NCBI GenBank assembly: GCA_965644295.1
Contig: CBFFRP010000071.1
Location: 62,001-126,000 of the forward strand
DNA length: 64,000 nucleotides
Source: Paraphysomonas bandaiensis
Taxonomy: Eukaryota; Chrysophyceae
Direction of reading: 5' to 3'
In this document: positions 1 through 14,797 of the stretch, piece after piece
Layout: each line of letters starts with the position of its first letter
Position numbering within the stretch: the stretch's first letter is position 1
The notes under the pieces: model-generated
Told to the model about the DNA's origin: nothing
Database searches by the model: none
The model's input: only the letters and a program-made list of their open reading frames with translations
Program-made: the position numbers and the translations under genes

Positions 1-40
1 CCATCTGTAGAAACTTTCGAGGGATATTCTTCAAGTATGA

Positions 41-1528
<1,488 letters not shown>

Positions 1529-2988
1529 GCTTTTGATCTATCCCGTTGGCATACTATGACTCCGCGTTAAGTTTGTTTCATTTCTCGAGGTATAGACATT
1601 TATTACTTGTGCATGGTTATATCTTCATTATCCTAATTCCTAATTAATCAAATTTGTTATCAAAGCCATGAAATAAGTAATTGTTACGAAGAAATTTATC
1701 CAGTAGCACCCTATGTTCTATGTTATCTAGTAGCTACCCTTATTTAAGGATGTATAAAATATAATAGTTCTCTTCGATGTCTATTTACATATTGCTTTTT
1801 CTTAACGAAATATTAATTACTCCTTTGTGACTTACATGTCCTATGTAGTTTATGAGAATGGTATGTGTGCGTATTATTACAATTGTCTAGGTGTAAGTTG
1901 CTATAGTAATAGTGTAATAGTTAAGTAAGAGCGATCAACTATTGTCAATATAGTACTCTTTTTGGTCAATTTTATCAACATTAAGTTAATGTGGAATATT
2001 TTTCACACTTTACTCTTTACTTTACATTTTACATAAGCTACAAATCTATTATTTTATGTAACACAAACAGTAGAAGTTTCCAACATCTAACAAAGCACAT
2101 TTCACTCTACTTGAAATAATATATATCTGATTATTGCTAACTGTAGTCATCTGTTGCCCTTCCTTATAGACTCACACAGGATCCCTTAGTGATATTTTCC
2201 CTGTAATACAATGTCTGTATCGACAGGAAAAGCAACAGAAGAGTGAGATCATCACACGGATAATCAAACACTACTGTCCATACTGAATATTGTAGAGATT
2301 TTTACCGCACGCCTTGTCAATCGTGAAAGGACAGTGTCTGTAGGCAACTAATGAGGGTGCAGATGCTCTTCGCGCCTGAACGAACTTGCCCATGCAAAGC
2401 GTATAAGCATCTTATCGGGGAATGCAAAATATCGGTTAACCATGGATATATTATGCTTTGACGTCTGCCTGAAGGACATGCCTCTGCATGATACAATCAT
2501 TGCATGAGAGATGAGTTGCAATTGCAGTATCTATTGCAGTGTTTGGATATGGCGGTATACCATACAGCAGCAGGACGGTATGGAGGTATGATGAGGGTGT
2601 GTTTGGAATTCCGAATATCTTGCTTTTTTTTCCCTCAGCACGTACAGATATACACACCAGCAGCAGTACACCATACATGCCCAGTTGCACTAGGTCAAAA
2701 TTTCGTTTTTTGGTATGTATCATATACAGTCGTTTTTGAAATGGTATGTTTGGATGGATGTATGCCTGTACCTGCATGTGTATATTCACTGACAGATTTT
2801 CAGTTGAATAATAAATTATTCGATCCGGGTGAAGTGAGGAAGTGTATGGGAAGTCACTGTATTTAATTGAAGTGAGTGTCCCTTGAAGCTATATCGTTTA
2901 TTCCACGCAGTTGTGTGTGTTTCCGGCTATTAGATTACAGTATATTACATACTAATATATTCACATTAAACCATATCGATAAGTCCTC
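1529..2988. other. Intergenic DNA, no supported gene
   Basis: This AT-rich stretch lies between polyubiquitin and the glycosyltransferase. Open frames around 2451-2866 exist on both strands, but they overlap one another, lack family motifs and have unbiased composition. I see no RNA gene or repeat. Confidence 0.6.
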
Positions 2989-5900
2989 ATGCGACCTCTC
3001 AGTCAACACGATGAAGATGAAGATGAAGGAGGGAAGGTAGAGATGGGTCTTCTACATGGAAGCCCTCGTCGCAGCGTGTCTCAGATGCCTGTAAGCGGCT
3101 TCTCTACCACTAGTGTATTTGCTAAGACTCCTGTGAAATCAACGGAGGGATACGAGCAGATCATGCTCCAGGAGCGATCCCTATTCCTCGCATGGTTCCT
3201 TCTCTTCGTAGTCACGAGTCCTCTTGTGTTCAGGTATGCGATGGGGTCGAATATTGTTCATGAGAAAGACACTACAACTCTTCGGCGGGTTGATAATGTT
3301 ACTCTGCATACTGTTACACATTGGGACGAGTGCATTGATTGCCAAGATGTGTTTGGAGTTACCCTCTTTAATCTCACCGTTATTGCTAATAATGTAACTT
3401 CGCCCAACCCAGACGGAAATGTTCCGAGCTTAGCTGTATTTGCATCTCAGGACTTTGACCACTGGTGAGTAATCCACCCATCTAAATCCTATTTGTAAAT
3501 TGCATTGTAGGTACAGCGTTTACGCCCCTAACAAGTTAAAGGATGCGTACATCGATACTTGGCAGTCTACTACATTTGAGATATTTAATGGTACCGGGTT
3601 TGGGTGTCTCGGCGGGGTCTATCATAATTATCTAGTTATATGCATGAACGTATTCAACATTGCTATGGAGTATAGCCTGGGTGAGAAGGTGGAGGGCCCG
3701 CCGTTCAATGACCGGTGTTTCCAGGTGGATGGAATTTGTGGTGTACCGTGTGTTTCGTCGGAAGATGCGCCCGACTTCAGGGGATGTGAGGCTGGAGTAA
3801 TCGATAAGGACATGATGGTCAGTAACGAAACGCGCACTTTTGATACAGGGCATGTGAAGAGCGAGTGGATGAGCAACGTTAATTGGGTCGAGTGGGTGGT
3901 ACTAGTGACCATATTTTTTGATACATTCGGCAACATTCTACGATTTATGCCTGTTCTATCAGGTCGTCCCACTGAGTTGGAGTCGGCCAGGAGCTGTCTT
4001 TGTGAGGGAATTAGTGTTCTCGGCTGCACAAGTCCATTCGTTTCTGAGGATGAAGCTATATTTTTGCGCAGTTTGATCGGACGGTCTGTGACGATATTTC
4101 ATACGGTAGGGGGGCGGCATAATATGCAAGGCATGTATTTGGACACTATCCTCAATGAGAAGCGAGGCAAGGGAGAGGCCAACAGGAGGTATCTCTGGTA
4201 CGCATGGATGGAGTTCCTTACCCTTCTGGCTCGGATAGGGGCGGAAGACCCTGATGACTACGATGAGGATGAAGAATATGAAGAAGAGGGTTTCTCGGAA
4301 GACGGGGATGAGTTTAATGATGACAAAAATGACAGTCGAGGAGAGAACGCAGTAGTTGGTGACAACGGTGAACAGAGCAAGGCTATTAATCGACAGACCT
4401 CCGCGGCATCGACTCATGTCAGCCACCCTAGGAAGGAGCGGAGAAGTACATTAGGTCCCCGCGCCTCCCGTGCTACCCTTTCTCAAGTTCCTGTCAACAT
4501 TCGCGGACGCTCCTCTATTGCCGATATCACCAGTATGACACAGACCTCCAACCAGCCGATTGCGGGGTCTGAGTTTGGGTCCCTGCGTGTCAACAGTGCC
4601 GAAGTGGTCAACTATGACAAGCGTGTCAGAAGCTCAACAATTGCTGGTACCAATACTGGGCCTTCTCCTTCTTTTAGGAATCACGAGATTTTCGCCCGTA
4701 TGTCACAGGCGACTCGAGCATCAGTGTCGAATCCCAGGGCGTCTGTAGGGGGCGGTCCGAAACTTCCAAATATTGCCCGGCGCATGCAGTCTATCGGCGA
4801 GGCAACTGCTGATGACCCATATGCTGAGTTTGATGATGACTTTGTTGGTGAGCCTAGGGAGATTGATCCTTTCGATGCAGAGGAAGATCTTGAATTCGAT
4901 ATGGCCGACCTACTTCCGTTGGTATGTTTTTTGGATGGATGGTTGGAGGCCATCAAGGATAAAGAGTGGACGTACAACTACCGCAAGAAAGCCGAGGCCC
5001 TGGAAAGCATATTCAATGCCGCCCCACTGGAAGTGTATTTTCAAGGAAACGACTTGCTCATGGCCCATAATTGTCTCAAGAATTTATATGATGCTTTTGT
5101 TGGCATGCAAGAGGATGAGAAGGATCATGGCATGCCAATCCATCCAGAGCTTTATGAGGAAATTAACTGGCTTATTGTTCGCCGTGGTTTGCCAGACTGG
5201 ACTGTGACGTGGTCCTATATGAGCCGCGCACGCTTGAGACCAATGTCTGACAAAGCAATGGGCAATCCACCTTTACCTCCCTGCTTATTTGAATCCACAC
5301 GCATTAAGCCAGGAGCCATCGTTTATCGCGTACCGGATGCAGACCTTCCCCCTCATGACGCCCCAGAGAACTGGTTAGCTGCGAGGTATATTTAGAATGT
5401 TGTAAAGCTAGTAGTACTAACCATGGTATAATTTGTATTTACGTTTAGGGCGGCCACCTACAAAGTGGTGAGATTCGAGCGGTCAGTAGAAGGAAGCGTT
5501 GTCAGAGTTGTCCCTTGGCCAGAGATGGATCGTCCTAATGGGGATCCCTTTGATGATCGCGACCCATCCCCTATTTGCCTCTCCCTACAGGAAATTGCTC
5601 TAATAGAGCAAAACAGAGGCAAGGCAGGTGCACTCAATGTCTACAAGGATTTTCTACGATGCAAGGCGGCCCAGTGGGTTGCAGAACAGGGAATTCCTGG
5701 ACCAGTACAAGTCTTTATGGCTATTATCGATGCGCGTCACATGCTTGCTGAACCTGAGATATTCTGGAATGATGCTCTACCCTTTTTTGCTCGCAATAAG
5801 GAATCTGGAGAAAGTGCCAAGGACTATGGTGAGATGTCAGCTGGACAGCAGTGTATAATGGTTCAGTACCCACAGTTTTTCACGAATGTAACGCGAGATG

Positions 5901-7648
5901 ATTTCTTGGATAACAAGAACAGCGCCTATTACACAATTTGGCAAACACTTCGTGACTGTGGTAAGACTATAACATCTTCCGGGACGAATGCAATTTGGTA
6001 GGTAAAGTTTGCAGTTTTATAGTTTGCCTTATTAATGGTTCACAGGGAGATCACTAACCCCACGTTTAGTTATGCAACCACTTCTCGTATCGAGGACACT
6101 GGCACGTCTCAAAAGTATATTCCCCGGTACATTGCCGTGCACCTTCCATGCTTCGTCGCATATGGTATTGCCAAGCAGACAGAGGATTATATCGAGGCCG
6201 TGTACCGATGGAGCACTGGGGCTGTGGAGCTGTTCTGGAGTACAATGTTTAGTCCGCAGTTTTCCGACTATGTTCTCATGCTTGTACTCTGTGTTGTATT
6301 TGCATTGTCGTGCTTTGGCTCGAGTGGCTTTTGGTACGTTTTGTGGATTATTGTACTTATTGCGACAGCCATTCAGGTACGCATTCAAACACAAACTGCT
6401 TTTTTTTACACCTTGATTAGGCCTCTACGGACAAAGCGAATGGTCGTCGTCCTCTCCGTCGTCCCATTGTGTCCTCTACGATTGTGATGAACACTATGTA
6501 CTGGATATCAAACCTTGTGTCAACTGTGTGGATGATTCTCATCCCGATCCGAATTGGTAACGATTATTTCTATTTTATAACCGAATAATGTTTCTTCCGC
6601 AGCTTTCTACAGCGAGGTCCCACTATCCCAATCTATTCACCGTTCTCTATTTTGGGGTTTCGCGGCTCTTCTTTTGAGAGCTCCTCCTGTGAGTGTCCTG
6701 ACTGTCTGAGGTGTATCTCCTAATATGTATGCAGGCTATCATGACTGACCGCATAGTGAATATGTGCCGATTCCTTTCTCTAAAAACTGATGACTGGAAC
6801 TACTCTATGGTCTTATGGAGATCGTCGCAGCTCTACTCCTGCTCCTTTGCTTACTCCACTCTGTCCATAATTACTGGAACAGGGAATGCATTCAAGGCTA
6901 AGTTCTTCGACCGGTACATTTCTTATTTTAGATTTTGTCGCATACCTCACTCTGTACAGTGATCTTACTATGTGGTCGTCTTTCCGTGTCAGCGATGCTG
7001 CCTTCAAAACGGTATGTATTGTGCATATTTTGAACTTATATGTAATGCAGTGAAATTATAGGCGTGGGACAAGATTGCCAGAGCGGAAAGCTTCTGCACA
7101 TGTGCCTTCTTTAACCACCTGCTGGACTACTTTAATCTGTGTTTGAAGTTAGTTCTTTGTTTGAATGCATTTCTACTTTATTAATATCTTCGTGTAGGAG
7201 TATTATTGCGTCCTTTAGTATGCCGGATGTACTGACCAAATGGTGGGCACTCTTCCTATTCACTCTACAGGTGACTGGTTTAATGACCACAACTGGGAAA
7301 CAATGTCTTACCAATTTGATCGCAGATCACATGCATATTTGTTTCTGTTAACATAACGAACGTGGGTGATACGACCGGAATATTCATCACCTTAGTCGTT
7401 TGTGGCTTGAACACCCTGCTGGTATGTGGTTTGTCAATAGTAGTATATGCTTTCATCTTCTGTATGCGCAGTGTATCGACATCACCGTCTTGTTGTTTCC
7501 GAGCATTACGCTCGTTATCGGAAGACCTGCTCGTCCGGAGTATGTCTTTGCGTTTCTCGGATGTACCGTTGTTCTCTCAGCCCTCGTCAATGGTGACACT
7601 TCCCTGCAGCAGTGGAACGAAATCGTCAAACTCAGTGTCAATTTCTAA
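2989..7648 (+). CDS. GT2-family (cellulose-synthase-like) membrane glycosyltransferase
   Basis: This is a predicted processive family-2 glycosyltransferase of about 1371 residues, acting at the plasma membrane or Golgi on a nucleotide sugar; the polymer made is unknown. I joined twelve exons: 2989-3464, 3511-5385, 5449-5997, 6046-6376, 6421-6556, 6603-6688, 6735-6913, 6960-7011, 7062-7147, 7198-7270, 7326-7421, 7472-7648. A membrane segment near residues 60-80 is followed by a Cys- and N-glycosylation-rich loop, a second hydrophobic segment, and a long acidic, Ser-rich disordered stretch. The catalytic part shows GKAGALN (about 841), DARH (878-881) where DxD is usual, RIED (about 981-984) as the TED equivalent, and AVYRW (about 1018-1022) where QxxRW is usual. 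Multiple C-terminal membrane segments follow. The family call is firm; the altered motifs leave substrate and activity open. Confidence 0.85.
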
Positions 7649-10600
7649 GCTCAGGATGATGTGTCTGGTATTGGGTGTATATGTGGACTGGTGTTAGATG
7701 ATTTTTCGATTGCCGTTCATCGCCCTGTGCAATCCAAAATCATTTGTTACATATGTTGCCGAGAGGTGAGTGTGTATTATTAGCTAGCCATTGGCTAGTT
7801 AATCACAATACGTGTAGTGACTATGAGGTAACGGTTGTAACTTAAAGAATTATACACGTACTCTTCGTTCTTTAAGTAGAATAAAATTATAAAGTAGGGA
7901 TACAGCTTTATTGTAGAGTAGTGAATGTTGAAAGAAACGGAAATCATGAGCATGATTCTACCTATTTCAGTAGCCTATCACCATAGTGTCAAATTTGCTG
8001 GATAGGCTAACACTGACAAACTATAAACCCTTCCTAAAACTATATCATACTTCTAATACTCCCTGTAGCTCTGTAGACACGATATTTCAGCTGAGTATCT
8101 ATCAACAAACTGAAGTAACCGATATAAATTATATATTATACTTGCATTATCACTGTTAGGAAAGCAGAGCGAAAGAAACAGGATGTTGATACCTGAAATC
8201 AAACGCTGAGGAAAACATATTTGCGATTGGTTTTAACCACTCTCATCAACAATCAACACAGCACAAAAAAGCGAAAAGCACTGTTGATATGTACGAAAAA
8301 AACGTAACAGTCAATTCTGACTCGACTAAAATGAAGTCTGTGAATTCATATGACAACACTCTCACACTCACAGTGACCCAATCACAGGACAGAATAATGT
8401 GCAGGTAACTTCATTATATTCGATTTATTCTTATATACTTAAAGATATCTCCAAAGCAGAGTAGATCCAATACAAAAGAGCGCACAGAAAAGGCTGCACG
8501 ACAAGCCAAAATTAGGGTTGAGTCGATGATCGAAGAAGCTTCAAAATCTGTGGAAGGGGATTGATTCGAGTCATGAATCGTTTCATTTGCCAGATTCAGA
8601 CCTTCTCAGTCAATATCCAACGTGTAAGCGCGACGATCAACCCTCCTGAGTTGCTCAAGTTTGTTACAAATGCACTTGTCACGACAATTGCCCGAGATTT
8701 CTGAGCATCTCGTTTACAACAAACGGGACTCTGTGCTGTTAGCTGTGCGTAAGATATACAAGATGCTTGCTATTTGAATTCGTATTCATGACGAACAGTT
8801 CGTGTTTACTGGTGTCCAGAAGAAGGTCCATCCACTGCGTTCACGACTGGAGTAATACCAAAAAGAGATCAGAAGATATTACCCTACGATTTCGTCATTG
8901 GGCATACAATTTGCCAAAATTCTCACTGCCGACTTTACGTTTTACAAGAAGCTCTACTCTAAAGATATCTCCTTGAAGTTTAGAAGTATCCTTAGCAAAG
9001 CAATTTCATGCGTTGACACGACTGGTGCAACACGGAGTATATATGTGAGGCAATGGAATGGGTTAGAAGCAAGTAATTGTGCACGCTCATAAGAAAGATG
9101 GGAAGCAGTACACAGCGTTAAGTAATGCATACACGTGGCGGGCAACCAAGGTCTCGATATGTCTGTGTGTGATGACTATTCCAAGCTGTTTTATGCCTAT
9201 GATGGATACAACAAGCAAATCAAACACAGGGTATGTCCACACAGGAATGGTGCAATGACCTTTTGGGTGAGGTGGGCAAGCATAGTTCGTTGATATTCGG
9301 TTGTATAATTCGAAACACTGTCAGCGCATATCGTCATATAATGTATGTTGATTCAGAAGATTTGGAGTCTTTTAGACATTGTCAAACTCTAGCAAACGAT
9401 TGGTATCTGCATGCAAGCACACTCTCTGATAGTACTATTCAGTAGAGTAATACAATAAGTTTAATTCAGTTGGACGTAAATATATTACTTCTTATAAGTG
9501 TGATTAATGTGTGTGGTTAAGACTAACTCTATACTCTATATATGTACACTACTACTCTTAATATAGTATACATATGCAACTACCAGATATATCGTACTGA
9601 TATGAAGAGATGCCTGAACAATGAATGCATGCAAAAGTAGTAATATTGACAGCTGTGTATGAAGTCTGGTTGTATGATGGTTCAGAATGGTTCTTACAAC
9701 AATTCGAAGAACCACACTATAACACGTAGAATCAGGAAGAGTCAATTAAAAAGTATTCACGGGCTGTCTGCACCACTGATCCCATGGATGGTTTCGTTTT
9801 TCAACCTTCAGATTAAGAGAAGAACATTAATGAATGGGAAAGTGGTAGCGTATAAAGATCCTGTGTCAAGAATCAAAGGCTTACCTAATGTAGCGACTGA
9901 TATTATTACTACTGCTCGACAGATTTCCGATATCAAAACTCTTGTAGACGACTTGACAATATATCTCCGTTCTGACAGCGATGGCAGCGATACAGGATTA
10001 TTAAGCTGCTGTTGGCTATGCGGAGAAATAATTCATCCAGCTCAAACAAATGAGAAACGAAACGTCAGGTGCACGAGTCACGTAGTTAGTAGTTTCAATA
10101 CATGTGAACGCATGTTTAGAGCAGCTCAAGTATGCATCTTACTACACTTAATATGATGCTGTTTCTGAAAACTAATCAGTACTAGAGGAAGGATGCATGC
10201 ATATGTCAATTACTATGGAATGGATGCTCCCATGATGTATCGCTCTTTGGCCTACCTGAAATCGACTACTGGGAGTGGCATGGAGTCAGTGTGTTGAAAC
10301 TCCACTTCATTGTCTCAACTGAAAACAGAACAGTCTCTTCCTTGTCATCGTAATTAGAAATCCATCATACGGCAATTAGTGTCATACATACACATACATA
10401 CATGCATACATACATACATGCAGGGGGCTGCTGTGGACAGTGCGTGTGTATGTATAGCATACGCATACAGCATCATCAGCAAGCCATTAGCCGATAGTAT
10501 CAATAGATGGTCTCAAGAGGCACTGCACATAGTCCTCCATCCTCCTTCTAGACACTCGTAGCATTAGTAGCAGCCCTCGATCATATATATGGACATGTGT

Positions 10601-10889
10601 ATGTATGTATGTGAGTGTTGATCAAGTCAACACAGCAGAGTGGCCATGTATACTGTATGTACAGGGGCATCTACAGTACAGAAAACACAGTATTTTTAGA
10701 AACAAAAATCATAAAGTTAAGAAATTTCACTGAAAAGTCCTTTAGAAAAAGCCCTTTTACCACTTCGCTCTTTCAGTGACAGTGAAGTGAAAGTATGTGA
10801 ATGTGTGTATGTTATGACTGTCTATGCAGTCGTGTTCACAGCCCTCCTCTCTATGTATGTATGCATGTATGTATGTATGCATAGAGTGA
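7649..10889. other. Intergenic DNA with short broken frames
   Basis: No gene is supported here. Fragmentary frames at 8767-9445 and 9659-10156 might be remnants of a decayed element, but I recognise no motif in them. Short TATG/CATA tracts occur at about 10380-10425, 10600 and 10855-10885, the last directly before the biotin-ligase start. Confidence 0.5.
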
Positions 10890-12069
10890 ATGTCCATCTG
10901 TAGCAGATTGTTTATCGTATCAGCAAATCATTCACACTTGCGCTTAATTCAACGGCTCAATCCTCTGATCTCCTCATCCTCTTGTTACTTCCACTCCTCA
11001 GCTGCTCGATACACTGACTATACACATCTATCGGCTATGGATTGTAACAACAACATCGTATGGCTGGATGAGGTTACCTCTACCATGGAGAAGGTAGGGT
11101 TGATACGCATGCATATGTATGGCCTCTATGTGTGCTGTTTTATCATCTACATCTCCTGTACAGGCTAGAGAAGTTGCCATGGATAACAACTTCGGGAAGG
11201 TACTGACTGTGGTTGCAAATAAGCAAACGAAAGGGCGTGGTACTCAGGGGAGGGGGTGGATGTCCCCCCATGGGAATTTGTTTATGACAATCGGGTTTAA
11301 TCTATCCACTGTCCCGATTCCTCTCACCCTGACACCACTAAGGTGCTACACTTGTCCAATTCTTCATCATCTAATTTATTGCACTATAGAATAGGATGCA
11401 TTATTGTTACAGCTATTGAGAGAATTCTCCAGTCGGAGGGTTCGACAAGTAAGATATACCTAAAGTGGCCGAATGATGTGTTAATAGGTGATGGGAAGGT
11501 GGGTTTTCACTTTCCAGTTAGTTTATTTGTGTGTGTGTGTTTACTTTGTATATTTATTTGCTTCTCTCAGGTGAGCGGAGTACTCATAGAGATAGAAGGC
11601 GGTGTTATGCTTGTAGGAATCGGATGCAATGTAGCCATGGCCCCAGCTGTTGCAAAAGAGGGGCCCGATAATGGCCGAGACTCGACTTGTTTGACTGCCC
11701 ACATACCGACTTCTGATGCACATAATCCCATGCACTGGAGAGACACACTAGTCCGAAATATTGTCGCCCTTACTCAGGAATGGCTGGATAGTTCCAGTGA
11801 TAGTGCTGAAAGGGTAGTGCAGGAGTTCCAGCAGCGGATGAGCTTTTCAGTGCAAAAAATGCGGAAAGACAGACTAAGTGCAGTAAGTGGGGATGACTCT
11901 ATGTCTACCATGGTTGACGTCCTCCCGTTGCGACTAAACTTAGATGGAACTCTGCAGGTGTTGTATATCCTACTCTTGGAAGCCCCTTAGATTAAGTTTA
12001 TTTGATATGTAGGTGTTGCACGTTGCCTCTAACACTGAGAGAACACTGGCTGCAGAGTACTTATGGTAG
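10890..12069 (+). CDS. Biotin-protein ligase (holocarboxylase synthetase)
   Basis: The enzyme attaches biotin, via biotinyl-AMP, to the lysine of carboxylases. Five exons join cleanly: 10890-11093, 11164-11342, 11390-11498, 11571-11957, 12013-12069, giving 311 residues. Family motifs are clear: EVTSTM near the start of the domain, the biotinyl-AMP loop GRGTQGRGW, KWPNDV (about 153-158), and GVLIEIEGG with GIGCNV downstream. The C-terminal region resembles the small domain of BirA. The first 49 residues are rich in Ser, Arg, Leu and His with no acidic residue before Asp43, which suggests a mitochondrial transit peptide. A second in-frame Met (position 50, base 11037) precedes the conserved domain and could start a cytosolic form. 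The length matches simple BirA-like ligases rather than the long animal enzyme. Confidence 0.92.
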
Positions 12070-13764
12070 TGCGTAGATTTAGTCGTGAAATTCCCTTGTT
12101 TATATAGTATTGTCCTGGCTGCCGTCGTAATGTGGTTTGGCATTGGCTTTCTCTAGTCATTCTTGTATCCATATGTGAACAGATTGCTAATTCGAAGTTT
12201 TCTATCATTTACGGTTTATGCGTCATTGATGCATTTGTAGATTGCTATAGTTTCCTCCTTTTGAAACTGTCATGTTGTACCATTTTGTAATCATCCACCA
12301 ATTTACACCTCTACGCTTACAGGTTTTATCATGATTATCAATGTGCGACTATGAACTTCGAAATCGTTTATCACGTACAGATTGAAGAGCAGTCTCACAC
12401 CATAAATCTATAGATAGGCAGTGCATTATAGTTTTCATTATCTATTTTACTTCAATACTAATGTATAATCTGGAGCCTATGTGATATAAAGATTCATACA
12501 ACATGCCACATCATGTGTCCTATGATTGTAACAATTGTCTGCATGTCAGCATACTCATGCAATATGACACTGTACTCATATGTCCGCATATAGTTACATA
12601 TGCTCCCAACAATATCGTACACGTTTTACATCGTATATAGTCTTCAGTATTCATTATTCAGTGTGACCATAAACTCAAAGGTTAAAAACAATTAGACTGC
12701 AAACATATAAAACTAAAAAACGAAAAGGTACTCGTGAAAGTGGAAAAACAAACGAACAAGAAGATTATACTGTCAACTTCTCGCTGCTGTCGAGAAACAG
12801 CGTAACACCCTTTATATGATACGGTCCTTATAGATACACATATACCACCAAAAACAGCAATGGGAGTACCCCCCGTTTTCCTATTTTTCTGTTTAGTATG
12901 TGATATTATTAGGATTAAATGGGGACGGCGGGTTACAATCTCTCAGAACTAATAGTAGATTTAATAATGAATTCACTCATCAGAATCTACCAAGGTGCAT
13001 ATAAACTGCTGAGGCAAATATATGGCTCTGTAAAGTAAATATGCAGCCGTGTAGGTTCTGATGAATAAATTCACTATGAAATCTACTTGAAGGCATGCGT
13101 TACTGGGACGAGTCATTGGTCAAGGTTTGGGTGATATTCCTGCATGATTACAGCAGAAAATAGATGAAATTATGTTTGCATTGCAGGCAGATCAATACAA
13201 TGGTATGTTCCTATACACTTCGAACTAAGATCCTAAAGATATGGACGGTCATGTGGATATGCATGCTGGGGACGATGGCTGGCCCTGGCACTGACACCCG
13301 GGACAGCGGGACAATGTCAGTCCCATACCCGGGTACACCATCAGCGACACCCGGGACAGCGGGACACTCTGTCTGTCATACATGATTATGTCTACATGAT
13401 ACGAGTGTGTGTACTGTTGTATGTATTCGTAATAAAAATATGGGATTTTCGTGTTTCTTCCGAATAAATAAAGGATTTTATAATACAAGTTGTGTTTTTT
13501 CCAATCTAAAATAGAAATAATGTGATTTTTATACATGTGTTGCAAAGTCGAGTATTGTACCTGCACATACGTACCTGCGAGCCTGGTGTCTGTATTCGCT
13601 ATGCACTTTGTACTGTATAATGTACCTGTACATACGTACCTGTGTATATATCTGTATAGATGGTTGTGGTTGGCTTGAGTGAGTGTCTGTGTGGGTATGT
13701 ATGTAAGCATCATCTGGCTGATCTTCTCATCATCTACAGGGAGGGAGCGAGAGAGGAGAGTGAT
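12070..13764. other. Intergenic DNA with a GC-rich repeat patch
   Basis: This is non-coding as far as I can see. A GC-rich island at about 13281-13375 contains the 15-mer GACACCCGGGACAGC twice and related CCCGGG words, unlike the AT-rich surroundings. A second local repeat of GTACCTG...CATACGTACCTG type lies at 13557-13580 and 13621-13645. Confidence 0.55.
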
Positions 13765-14797
13765 ATGGAGTGCAGTGATATGAGTGATGGTGATCGTCAT
13801 AAGAGGAATGTGGAGGACTATCTGAAGCTGAAGGCAGGAGCTCGACTAGACGGCAGGTACACATACACACACATACATACATACACACACACACATACAT
13901 ACACACACACAGATACACACAGATATGTATATGTATGTATAGAGAGATGTGTGTATAATGAGAGTGTATGTACACAGGTGTCACATGTGTTGGCACTCAG
14001 ATGCTAACTGCATATGCGGTAAGCTTCCCTCTATCAGCTTCAGTGACGGCTTGCGTGTGATCGTCTACATGGACTCCAAGGAGATGTATAACGCTGGCGA
14101 TGACGCGAAGCTCCTCCTCTGTGCATGTCCCCAGCAGACTAAGAGATTCATATATGCTTTAGAGGACGACGAGTTAGTGGCTCATCTAGGTACCCCATGA
14201 CCCCAGCATCCTCATCTGTTTTAATGACTGTGTTTGACAAGAGCAGAGAGTGTGGACCACAGAGATGTAGTCGTTCTCTTTCCTAGCAAGTTTGCGATTT
14301 CTTTTCCTGAGTGGATTGAATCTATTCAACAAGAGAGAATGGTTGGATCATCAGATACTAATTCTAATATTCCTTCCCGCTCCCCGCTGACCGTAATTGT
14401 GGTGGACGCTGTTTGGAGACATGCCCGACGAATGGCAACCAGGTTGCGGGAGAGATTACCAGATATACGCCATGTGCAACTGACTCCGGAGCAGATGTCT
14501 GTGTATGCGAGGAAACAGAGCCAGCCAGACAGGATATGTACTGTGGAGGCTGCTGCACTCTTTCTCTCTCTGTATGGAGAAGAGGAGAGTACAACGGATG
14601 CAATGGTGCAGTGCGTAAAAATAAATAATGAAGCAATTCGTCCTCCCTCAAATAAGGCTACAGCACATCCGGAGCTCGCGCCCCTTTATTCTAAAGATGT
14701 CCCGCATCCTGCATGGTACTTTGGACGATATTTCTATAGACAGCCCGACAGTAGGAACGCAAAAAAAACACCGAAGAAAAATCGTAAATACTTGTAG
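13765..14797 (+). CDS. DTW-domain protein, probable tRNA-uridine aminocarboxypropyltransferase
   Basis: Members of the DTW family transfer an aminocarboxypropyl group from S-adenosylmethionine to uridine in tRNA. Three exons join in frame: 13765-13856, 13978-14189, 14247-14797 (284 residues). An earlier in-frame ATG at 13660 would add 35 residues with no visible motif. The N-terminal metal-type cluster CHMC...CIC follows the first splice junction. Further motifs are the VIVYMDSKEMYNAGDDAKLL stretch, VVLFPS, and IVVDAVWRHAR, corresponding to the family's DGTW signature with T replaced by V. CTVEAAALFL and a basic C-terminal tail (KKTPKKNRK) follow. The second acceptor is uncertain: 14244 and 14247 both keep the frame. 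Intron 1 is a CA/CATA-rich tract. Confidence 0.85.

Noticed and set aside
2451-2866. Overlapping frames of 112 and 120 codons between the first two genes
   Set aside because: They overlap on opposite strands and show no motif or compositional bias.
3628-4426. Minus-strand frames of 133 and 155 codons inside the glycosyltransferase
   Set aside because: They are antisense to a well-supported exon and have no motifs.
9659-10156. 165-codon frame in the 7.6-10.9 kb spacer
   Set aside because: No recognisable domain and no splice-linked continuation. It may be a decayed remnant but cannot be supported.
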